The notes under the pieces: generated by a model
The model's database searches: none
What the model was told of the DNA's origin: nothing
The model's input: the letters and a program-made list of their open reading frames with translations, nothing else
Made by a program: the position numbers and the translations under genes
From: Mucilaginibacter gracilis
GTDB taxonomy: Bacteria; Bacteroidota; Bacteroidia; Sphingobacteriales; Sphingobacteriaceae
Reading direction: 5' to 3'
Length of the DNA: 64,000 bases
NCBI RefSeq assembly: GCF_003633615.1
Contig: NZ_RBKU01000001.1
Location: 2,170,001-2,234,000 of the forward strand
Shown: positions 9,217 to 17,260 of the stretch, one piece after another
Layout: each line of letters opens with the position of its first letter
Position numbering within the stretch: the stretch's first letter is position 1

Positions 9217-10779
9217 ATGATTAAACCTATACAAAACAAACTTATGTTCAACCGATACATTACAGCCGTTTTGCTGGCTATTGCTGTTGTTTTTGCCATC
9301 AGCAGTTGTAAAAGCCGTTTCGACGAGTATTATCAAGACAGTTCGAATACAAAGGGAGGATATCTTTTTACTAAATTACAGAGTAATCCCAAATTTTCAA
9401 TTTTTACGGCTGGTCTGCAAAGGGCCAGTATCGACCCTTTTATATCAAAAGGCGGCTTGTATACAGTGTTTGCGCCTACCGACAGTGCATTCAATGTTTA
9501 TTTTAAGGCAAAGGGCTACACTTCCGTTAACGATGTGCCGATAGATACTTTGTTTTCTATCCTCAGTTATCACATTGTAAATAACATGTGGTATTATTAC
9601 GATTTTAAAGTAAGATATACAACATCGCAGCAGTCGTTGTTTCTCACCAGGAGTAAAAAATTCGTAAATGTGGACATTAGTGCCAATGACACGCTGAAGG
9701 TAAACGGTGTACCGATCATCAAGAGCCTCAGAGACATCGGTGCAGAGAACGGCGTTATCCACGGGATAGGGCAGGTGCTGATACCCAGCCCTAACCTTGA
9801 ACAAAAGTTTCTTACAGATCCGCAACTAAATACCAGTACATTTTACCGGCTGATGAAAGTGTGTTCAGCAAGAACATACGATCAGTTCAATAGTTTTGAT
9901 AAGAATCATGATGGGCTGATCGATTCCGCATTTTACACGTCTTATCCATTTTTAAACACGGTATATACCGCGCTTGAATATAAGGTTAATAGCCTGGCGA
10001 CCGACCAGGGTGGTGATCCTGTTTTTACCACTGTACTAATGCCGTCAAATGCCGTACTCGATCCGCTGATTGCCCCGGCATTAGCTAAAATAAGTAATAC
10101 AGTAACCGATAAGATAGCCGCCCTCTCGCCTGTTTATGCAAAAGGAGTTCTTGAATCTTATTTTATCGGCAATCAAAGTGTTTCTTCGGCGGTTTTGATC
10201 AAGCGACCAACTGTATTGGCATCGGTTAATGGTTCTACTGTACCCGCTTTAACTGCTGCATCGTTTGTTCGTCCTGATATCCAGACCAGTAATGGCGTGA
10301 TCCATATTATCAACACCACTTTCCCGATATCTGATTTTCAAAAAAGTGCCTTTGGGCAGGCAACAAGTGACCCAGACCTCACCACGTATTGGCTGGCAAT
10401 TCAGAAAGCCGGGCTTTTAGGTACTTACGGCGTTAGCTCCAGAGCTGGTACTTACTTTGCCCCCACAAATGCGGCATTTGCTGCAGCAGGGTTTAACCTT
10501 ACGGCTATGACGTTAAATGGCGCGCCGCTCACAACTACTACCCTGGCCAATTTGCTCAAAGTTCATGTGGTTAACTCAAATCAGGCAGCAACAACGTTTC
10601 CCAATGCTGTGTTCAGTACGGACCTTAGCGGCACAGAGCAGCTTACTTTTGACAGTACGGGTACCATCATAACCAGCCCAACAGGTAATACGGCTACTGT
10701 TATTTTTCCTGTACTCAGCGTTGGGCCAAGCAATGTTGGCTATGTGTATAAGATAAACCAGCTATTAATACCTCAGTAA
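9217..10779 (+). CDS. fasciclin (FAS1) domain lipoprotein, first triad
   Basis: A 520-residue lipoprotein (AISSC, Cys31) with a first FAS1 domain at about 45-190, seen in SIFTAGLQRA, YTVFAPTDSAF and NGVIHGIGQVLIP. A second, more divergent one spans about 195-370 and ends NGVIHIINTTFPI. A third (about 380-520) has TYFAPTNAAFAA and a final YKINQLLIP. FAS1 domains are adhesion and binding folds, not enzymes. Lipoproteins of this type sit beside SusC/SusD pairs in Sphingobacteria, so it probably acts as an accessory outer-membrane glycan-binding protein; that role is inferred. It is the first gene of the transport operon, with 48 bp to susC. An internal ATG at 9244 would also keep a good signal peptide. 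Confidence 0.85.
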   Translation: MIKPIQNKLMFNRYITAVLLAIAVVFAISSCKSRFDEYYQDSSNTKGGYLFTKLQSNPKFSIFTAGLQRASIDPFISKGGLYTVFAPTDSAFNVYFKAKGYTSVNDVPIDTLFSILSYHIVNNMWYYYDFKVRYTTSQQSLFLTRSKKFVNVDISANDTLKVNGVPIIKSLRDIGAENGVIHGIGQVLIPSPNLEQKFLTDPQLNTSTFYRLMKVCSARTYDQFNSFDKNHDGLIDSAFYTSYPFLNTVYTALEYKVNSLATDQGGDPVFTTVLMPSNAVLDPLIAPALAKISNTVTDKIAALSPVYAKGVLESYFIGNQSVSSAVLIKRPTVLASVNGSTVPALTAASFVRPDIQTSNGVIHIINTTFPISDFQKSAFGQATSDPDLTTYWLAIQKAGLLGTYGVSSRAGTYFAPTNAAFAAAGFNLTAMTLNGAPLTTTTLANLLKVHVVNSNQAATTFPNAVFSTDLSGTEQLTFDSTGTIITSPTGNTATVIFPVLSVGPSNVGYVYKINQLLIPQ

Positions 10780-10827
10780 CAGATAGCGCTCATAAGTCTA
10801 ATTAAACAATAATCACAAAACTTATTG

Positions 10828-13800
10828 ATGATGTTAAGAAATAAATCTATAACAATATATTCCTGTGTAGCGCTTATACTGCTGCTATGGAGTATTTCCA
10901 TGGATGCCGGTGCGCAGGTAAGTACTGCGGCCGTAATCACAGGAACGGTAACGGAAGCTAAGACCAAAGCTACCATACCTGGCGTTACCGTTGTTGAAGT
11001 AAATGAAAACGACCGTCAGGTGGCTGCGGCAGTTACAAATATTGATGGCAAATATACGATCAAGGTATCCTCCAAAAGCCACAAAATCAGGTTCGCTTAC
11101 ATTGGCTTTCAATCATTAACGCTACCCATAGGGGATAAAACGGTGATTAACGCGGCACTGAAAGAGGCTGAATCAAATGAACTGATGGCAGTTGAGGTGA
11201 CCGCGAAAAGCGCAAAAAAGATATCAACCGGTTATGGTGATGTATCTGAACGGGATAAGATTGGCGCTGTATCAACGGTGACTTCGGAGATGTTGCAAGG
11301 ACTCCCTGCGACTTCGATTGATCAGATGATGCAAGGCCAGGCTGCCGGGGTACAGATCACATCTAACTCGGGTGATCCGGGAGGTGGCGCAACGGTTACC
11401 ATTCGCGGACAGGGTTCTATCTCAGCAGGAAACGATCCGCTTTACATTATAGACGGTGTACCAATCATTTCTACCCCGTTTGATAACACCAACGGCGGGA
11501 ACAATTATGCGCGTGTTAGTCCGATTGCCGATATCAACCCCAATGATATTGAGAAGATCGATATACTGAAAGATGCCAATGCGGCCGCCATTTATGGTGC
11601 CAGGGCTGCAAATGGTGTAATAGTAATTACCACCAAACGCGGAAAACCTGGTGCAACGAGTATTGTTTTGAATACACAATTTGTATTATTGCAAAGCCCG
11701 CGGCCGATACCTGTACTCAATGCCAGCGAATATAAGGTGATGCGCCTGGAAGCAGAACAGAACAATGGTAACATTAACCCTTCATCAAACACCTTATTAC
11801 CGTTAGTTGACGACCCAACCTACCAGTTTTACTGGCTCTATCAGGCCAATACAGACTGGCCAGCCGCATTAAGGCAACTGGGCTTAACCCAAAACTATAA
11901 CATGACACTGCAGGGTGGCGGCGAAAGTGCGCGTTATTCTTTCGGAACATCTTATAGTGATGCAAAAGGCTCAATGATTAATACCGGATTCAAGCGTTTT
12001 ACAGGTCGCTTTAATTTGGATTATAAAGTGTCTAACAAACTGCGCTTTACTGCAAATATCGCTTTCACCAGAAGTAAGGTAAATGCCTTAGCAAATAATG
12101 GTGGTGGTACACTATACTTCAACTCTTTGGTGCGTTCGCCAGCCTTGCCTATTTATGATGTGAGCTATGTTGATGGCAGCTCATTGCCCAATTATATGTC
12201 ATACGGTGGTTTCTACGGTTTTCAAGACAATCCGGTTGCATTTGCAGCAACATCCATTAATGCTTCATATAGTACCAATCTTAAACCCAATATTCGCGCA
12301 GAACTGGAGGTCGCCAAAAATCTTAAATTTGTAAGTACCGCATCTCTCGACTTTGTAGGGGAAAACGCTACCTATTTCCAGCCCGCAGCGGCAACTGGGG
12401 TAATTTGGAACAGTAACCAGTTTAACCGGTTAGATACCCGCGATTTTGAGCGTCTGCAAATGATCTCAGACAGTTATTTAACCTATACCAAAACCTTTGG
12501 GCGTAAACTGGTTACCAACTATTTACTGGGTAATACTTTTAATACGTTCAAATCAAATCAGCTAAGCGCGCAAGCGTATGCCACTGCCGATTTCGCGATG
12601 CAGACATTGGGGAATTCGGGGGGCTATAACAGCGTTTACTCAGCTAATGCTACTGAGGCAATCTTGTCACAATTCGCAAAGTTGGATATGGTATACGATG
12701 ATTCCTACGGATTGAATTTCACCATACGCCGGGACGGTTCTTCCAAATTTGGCGGTGACAATAAATACGGGTATTTTCCATCAACTGGTGCTTACTGGCG
12801 GATATCTAATTTGAAAGCTTTAAAGTACAGCAAGGTTATAACCAACCTAAAGCTGCGGGCTTCATGGGGGCAACTCGGAAACAGCGGCATACCTAACTAT
12901 GCTTATATCAGCCAGTTTGGCCAGGGTGCAAATTACCTCGGATTAAGCGGTGTGAGCCAAACCAATCCCCAGCTCAACCACTTGAAATGGGAAACAAGTG
13001 AGTCAACTAACATTGGGCTAGACGCCGGCTTTTTTAACGATCGGTTAGGGTTAACAGTTGATGTGTATAATCGTGTTACTAAAGATTTATTGTATAATCT
13101 TCCTGTGCCGGCAAGCAGTGGTATACCAATTCCTTCCGGTGCTCAAAGTGCTACTATATTGACAAATTTAGGTAATATCCGTAACCGGGGTATCGAGGTC
13201 AACCTGACAGGTACGCCAATTGCGGCCAAAAATTTTACCTGGAACGCATCTTTCAATATTGCCACCAATATTAATAAAGTACTTTCTCTGCCTGGCGGAA
13301 CCGTAACAACATCCGATAGTTTTGGCGGTTTTACCTCACAGATCAAAGAAGGGGATGCCCTGGGTACCTATTATGGTTTGGTATTTAAAGGAGTGTATGC
13401 CCGTGACGCCGATGCCGTTGTACACGACAAGAACGGAAACATTGTATACGAATTAAATGGAACTACCCCGCGTTTGATGCATATTGGCAGCGAGACAGGA
13501 AATGTTTATAAAGGGGGAGATGCCATATACGAAGATTTTAACCACGACGGGGTTATCAACGACCAGGATAAGGTGCGGATAGGTGATGCCAACCCTAAAT
13601 TTTTTGGGGGGATGAACAACACTTTCACCTATAAAAACTGGAGTTTGAGATGCTTTATCCAATACCAGTATGGTAATAATATCATAGACGGTATGCGACT
13701 ACAACTGGAAAGCATGACTAATACCAATAATCAGGCGGCATCGGTACTGAGGCGCTGGCGCACTCAGGGCGATGTTACCGATATGCCCCGGGCTTTAAGT

Positions 13801-14088
13801 ACAGATACAAGAAATGTATTGCCCTCAACAAGGTGGGTAGAGGATGGCTCTTATGCAAGGTTAAAGTCGCTCACGTTAAGTTACAGGTTCTCGCCGGCAT
13901 TTGTGAGAAAACTTCACCTTTCTAACCTGGATATGTTCGTAACAGGCAATAACCTGTACACACTAACCAATTACCTTGGTGCAGATCCCGAGATCTATGT
14001 AGGCAATAATCCCGCCTTCGTGGGTGTAGACCAGGGATATACCCCTCAAACTAAAAATTATCTGTTTGGCCTTAACGTGAAGTTTTAA
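10828..14088 (+). CDS. SusC/RagA-type TonB-dependent outer-membrane transporter, pair 1
   Basis: This 1086-residue receptor would import xylan oligosaccharides across the outer membrane, powered by TonB, with SusD capping it. A signal peptide (ending DAGAQ) is followed by the carboxypeptidase-regulatory-like domain (about 35-115, ITGTVTEAKTKATIPGVTV). The plug (about 140-260) has GYGDVSERDKIGAVSTV, VTIRGQGSI and DPLYIIDGVPI, and is followed by the 22-strand barrel with NPKFFGGMNNTF and a terminal aromatic strand ending NYLFGLNVKF. ATG 10828 is used; the preceding TTG codon is unlikely to be the start. The partner SusD begins 14 bp downstream. The assignment is secure; the substrate is inferred from the locus. 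Confidence 0.95.
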   Translation: MMLRNKSITIYSCVALILLLWSISMDAGAQVSTAAVITGTVTEAKTKATIPGVTVVEVNENDRQVAAAVTNIDGKYTIKVSSKSHKIRFAYIGFQSLTLPIGDKTVINAALKEAESNELMAVEVTAKSAKKISTGYGDVSERDKIGAVSTVTSEMLQGLPATSIDQMMQGQAAGVQITSNSGDPGGGATVTIRGQGSISAGNDPLYIIDGVPIISTPFDNTNGGNNYARVSPIADINPNDIEKIDILKDANAAAIYGARAANGVIVITTKRGKPGATSIVLNTQFVLLQSPRPIPVLNASEYKVMRLEAEQNNGNINPSSNTLLPLVDDPTYQFYWLYQANTDWPAALRQLGLTQNYNMTLQGGGESARYSFGTSYSDAKGSMINTGFKRFTGRFNLDYKVSNKLRFTANIAFTRSKVNALANNGGGTLYFNSLVRSPALPIYDVSYVDGSSLPNYMSYGGFYGFQDNPVAFAATSINASYSTNLKPNIRAELEVAKNLKFVSTASLDFVGENATYFQPAAATGVIWNSNQFNRLDTRDFERLQMISDSYLTYTKTFGRKLVTNYLLGNTFNTFKSNQLSAQAYATADFAMQTLGNSGGYNSVYSANATEAILSQFAKLDMVYDDSYGLNFTIRRDGSSKFGGDNKYGYFPSTGAYWRISNLKALKYSKVITNLKLRASWGQLGNSGIPNYAYISQFGQGANYLGLSGVSQTNPQLNHLKWETSESTNIGLDAGFFNDRLGLTVDVYNRVTKDLLYNLPVPASSGIPIPSGAQSATILTNLGNIRNRGIEVNLTGTPIAAKNFTWNASFNIATNINKVLSLPGGTVTTSDSFGGFTSQIKEGDALGTYYGLVFKGVYARDADAVVHDKNGNIVYELNGTTPRLMHIGSETGNVYKGGDAIYEDFNHDGVINDQDKVRIGDANPKFFGGMNNTFTYKNWSLRCFIQYQYGNNIIDGMRLQLESMTNTNNQAASVLRRWRTQGDVTDMPRALSTDTRNVLPSTRWVEDGSYARLKSLTLSYRFSPAFVRKLHLSNLDMFVTGNNLYTLTNYLGADPEIYVGNNPAFVGVDQGYTPQTKNYLFGLNVKF

Positions 14089-14102
14089 AATTTAAAAGAA
14101 TA

Positions 14103-15584
14103 ATGATGAAAATTAATTCTATAAAAAAAATTGGCCGGCGGGTTATGGCATTGGTTATCCTAACCTTATCCGTAACTAATTATGGCTGTAACAAATTTCT
14201 GGATCAAAAGCCAGCTGACTCTTTGACCAGAGACCAGTTTTTTCAGAATGAAACGGATGCCAACGCAGCCATGGTTGGGGTTTACGATGCCCTTCAGGGC
14301 TGTGTTACCCAATTTTTGAACTGGGGAGAATTCCGGGGAGATTTGGTGACAGCTACAATTCAAAGTACCACAAATTATCCCTACTACGAGTCGTTTTCGC
14401 CCGATGCTACAACGAATATCAGTATCGCATCAGACTGGACAGCGGTTTACAAGATGATTGGCCGCGCCAATATCGTAATTGAATCAGTGCCCGGTATTGT
14501 TAATCTTGACCGTAACTTTACACAACAAAAGAGTGATGCCATTGTTGGGCAGGCACGTTTTCTCCGGGCCCTGGGCTATTTCTATCTGGTGCGTGCGTTC
14601 AAGGACGTCCCTTTGATTTTGAGCGCTTCAAGCAGCGATGACGTGACTTTTAGGGTGCCCAAATCTTCTTCTTCCGTAGTCTTAGATCAGATAGAGGCCG
14701 ATCTGTCGTTTGCAGCTAACGTCGTACCGGTGCAATATTCTTCTGTTCAACAAACAAGGGGCTTTGCAAGTAAAGGGGCGGTTTACGCCACGCTGACGGA
14801 TGTTTACCTGTGGAGAGCGAAATATCAACAAGCTGTGGATGCTTCGCAAAAAGTGTTGGATAATAGCTTGTATTCCCTGGTGTCTGGCGCTAGTTGGTTC
14901 AGCCTTTTCGCTCAAAAAAACACATCAGAAAGTATTTTTGAAGTTCAATTTGACTATAAAATTTCAGAAAACAATAGTTTAAGAGGCGTGTCCGGAAACT
15001 TTACCGTTAACCCTGTTCTTACAAATTACTATAACATAGAACAAGATGTGGTGAGAGGGCTTAACAACACCTACGTTAATGCCGGCTCATTCGTTTTCTG
15101 GAAATATAGCGGGCTAAGTGTGAACGGCACAACAAATATCTCAAGGCCAACCGATGATCCAGATTTTATAATTTATCGGCTTGCTGATATCATGCTCTTA
15201 CGCGCTGAAGCACTCTCGCATTTGGATGTGCCCCAGAAACAGGAAGCGATTAATTTGCTGAACCAGATACGTTCAAGGGCTGGTATAGCCACCTATGTTG
15301 GCATTGACGGTACTGTAGACGGTACGCTGATAGAGAGCTATATTTTGAAGGAGCGTGCTATGGAACTGGCTATGGAAGGAAAAAGATGGTTTGACCTTGT
15401 ACGGGAAGCTACCAATGACAACAACCCAGATTTGCTTATTACTGCCGTGAGTTTAGGGCGTACAGTGGGCGAAAGAGCGTTAATCCGTTCAAGAATTATC
15501 GATCCGAGAAGTTGGTATCTCCCTATCCTCAGTACTGAGCTTAACCGGAATCCATTGCTTGTTCAGAATCCATATTATTTATAG
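14103..15584 (+). CDS. SusD/RagB-type glycan-binding lipoprotein, pair 1
   Basis: A 493-residue surface lipoprotein (Cys29, NYGC) that should bind xylan oligosaccharides and form the lid of the SusC just upstream. The N-terminal family signature is CNKFLDQKPADSLTRDQFFQ. The TPR-like core has ARFLRALGYFYLVRAFKDVP, and the C-terminal RagB part has LADIMLLRAEALSHL and KERAMELAMEGKRWFDLVR. The gene is 14 bp from susC and 25 bp before the second FAS1 gene, so all are surely cotranscribed. The ligand is inferred from context. Confidence 0.94.
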   Translation: MMKINSIKKIGRRVMALVILTLSVTNYGCNKFLDQKPADSLTRDQFFQNETDANAAMVGVYDALQGCVTQFLNWGEFRGDLVTATIQSTTNYPYYESFSPDATTNISIASDWTAVYKMIGRANIVIESVPGIVNLDRNFTQQKSDAIVGQARFLRALGYFYLVRAFKDVPLILSASSSDDVTFRVPKSSSSVVLDQIEADLSFAANVVPVQYSSVQQTRGFASKGAVYATLTDVYLWRAKYQQAVDASQKVLDNSLYSLVSGASWFSLFAQKNTSESIFEVQFDYKISENNSLRGVSGNFTVNPVLTNYYNIEQDVVRGLNNTYVNAGSFVFWKYSGLSVNGTTNISRPTDDPDFIIYRLADIMLLRAEALSHLDVPQKQEAINLLNQIRSRAGIATYVGIDGTVDGTLIESYILKERAMELAMEGKRWFDLVREATNDNNPDLLITAVSLGRTVGERALIRSRIIDPRSWYLPILSTELNRNPLLVQNPYYL

Positions 15585-15609
15585 AATAAATAAGTTAATC
15601 GTTTTTTAA

Positions 15610-17133
15610 ATGAATGAAATGATGAAAATATTATCACATAAAAAAGCCGCCCCCGGAATCTTGCTAATCAGGGTTATCATAGTTTGTATTGTGACTGCCT
15701 GCTTCGGATGCCGGGACACTGAGCTTTCCTATATGGTTAAGGAACGCCAATCACTGATGCTGGATCAGATCAAGCAGGATACGTCACTAACGCTGACTAT
15801 CCAGGCCCTTCAGATAGCGAAAATGGATGCCACGCTAGATACCTATGGGCAGTTTACATTTTTTGCGCCGAATAACAACGCATGGAAACAGTACATTAAA
15901 GGAAAAGGGAAAGCCGCTATTACGGACTTTTCAACCGACCAAATGAAGCTTGTGCTAACCTACCTGATACTGCCGACACGTTTATATGCGGCGAATTTTG
16001 TTCAGGGCCCGCAGGCAGTGCCATCAGGTGCGGGAGATTTCCTGACGCTCGATATATCTAAAGGTTATAAATACAATTCCATCGCCAATGGGATCGCCAA
16101 AGTATATCAAACCGATATTGCTTTCTCTAATGGCTTGGTACATAAGATGGATGCCGTGCTTGACCCGCCGACTTTAACCGTTGGTCAGTTCCTAAGTCAA
16201 AACCCTGCAACTTATAGCGTGTTGACGGCGGGTTTACAACGTGCCGGGCTGCTTGATACCTTAACGCTGCTCAATGATAAAAATAATACCCGCGTTGCTT
16301 TGACACTCTTTGCCGAAACGAACGATGTGCTCAAGGCCGCAGGGATTACTACTTTCGATAATATGCCGATTGCCGATCTCAAGAGTTTGATGCAGTACCA
16401 TATCATTCGCGGTTCTGCCTTTAGCGCAACCTATACCCCGCACACACTGGCTTACCCGGGTTTGAACCTGATAGAGCGTTATGACAATACGATTTTGACG
16501 CTGGATAACAGTAGCTGGATCTATTTTAACCTCGCTGATCTTAAGCTGATCAACAATTCGACTATCGGATTGTCGGCAAGTGATATCTTGATGCGAAACG
16601 GTATTGTCCATAATCTGGATAAACACATGGTGTTTGACACAACCCTCGATAGTAAGACTTCTAAAAGAACGCAGATATGGCACTATTTCAGCCTGGCCAC
16701 CAGCTATGAGTGGGGCGTAGCAAATTTTCCGCCGGGATCGCTGCCACCTACCACAGCATCAGGTAGCTGGCGCATATACGCGGAAAGCGGTACTGGAACT
16801 GCACGGGGAACAATCAACGATCTGTTTTATGTACCCTCCGCACTGACGGATTCGCTGGTTACTGTAGTAAAGAGTGTAAGGAGAGGAACTTACCGTATCG
16901 AAGCTAATTACAAGTCTGGCGGTAGGGGTACTTTTCAGCTGATGTGTGGTAACGACTTGATTGGCAAACCGCTTAATTATGGTACAGCCTACGGACCTTA
17001 TTTATTTGAACAAAAGGTTTTTGTAGGAAACTACACCTTCAAGCAAAGTGGAGACATCCGCCTGAAGTTCATACCTACCATAGTAGGGCAGTTGAATCTG
17101 GATTCGTTCGTGCTTACACCGATATATAAGTAA
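15610..17133 (+). CDS. fasciclin (FAS1) domain lipoprotein with C-terminal beta domain, second triad
   Basis: A 507-residue lipoprotein (VTAC, Cys31; Cys34 is an alternative). Two FAS1 domains are visible: about 50-195 (FTFFAPNNNAWKQY, NGLVHKMDAVLDP) and about 198-355 (YSVLTAGLQRAGLL, RNGIVHNLDKHMVF). The last 150 residues look like a beta-sandwich, rich in aromatic and glycine residues and ending in the NLDSFVLTPIYK strand. They could be a carbohydrate-binding module, but I cannot place the family. The protein differs from the first FAS1 lipoprotein by replacing its third FAS1 domain with this module. It sits between SusD 1 and SusC 2, probably serving as the accessory binding protein of the second pair. 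Starts at codons 4 and 5 are also possible. Confidence 0.82.
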   Translation: MNEMMKILSHKKAAPGILLIRVIIVCIVTACFGCRDTELSYMVKERQSLMLDQIKQDTSLTLTIQALQIAKMDATLDTYGQFTFFAPNNNAWKQYIKGKGKAAITDFSTDQMKLVLTYLILPTRLYAANFVQGPQAVPSGAGDFLTLDISKGYKYNSIANGIAKVYQTDIAFSNGLVHKMDAVLDPPTLTVGQFLSQNPATYSVLTAGLQRAGLLDTLTLLNDKNNTRVALTLFAETNDVLKAAGITTFDNMPIADLKSLMQYHIIRGSAFSATYTPHTLAYPGLNLIERYDNTILTLDNSSWIYFNLADLKLINNSTIGLSASDILMRNGIVHNLDKHMVFDTTLDSKTSKRTQIWHYFSLATSYEWGVANFPPGSLPPTTASGSWRIYAESGTGTARGTINDLFYVPSALTDSLVTVVKSVRRGTYRIEANYKSGGRGTFQLMCGNDLIGKPLNYGTAYGPYLFEQKVFVGNYTFKQSGDIRLKFIPTIVGQLNLDSFVLTPIYK

Positions 17134-17176
17134 GGATGTCGAAATCAGGGGCAAATAGTGCCTTTAATGTGATTAA

Positions 17177-17230
17177 CAACGGAAATGGGCAGTTATGCTC
17201 CCATTATGGACAGACGTCCCATTTCTGTTG
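17177..17230 (+). ncRNA. structured intercistronic RNA between FAS1 and susC 2
   Basis: caacggaaatggg (17177-17189) pairs with cccatttctgttg (17218-17230), 12 of 13 positions, enclosing 28 nt that hold a further cccat able to pair with atggg. It begins 44 nt after the FAS1 stop codon and ends 30 nt before susC 2. It could be an mRNA processing or stability element, or a weak attenuator (cctttttaaaa follows downstream). No known RNA family is recognised. Confidence 0.4.
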
Positions 17231-17260
17231 CAATGTTTGACCTTTTTAAAATAAAATAAA

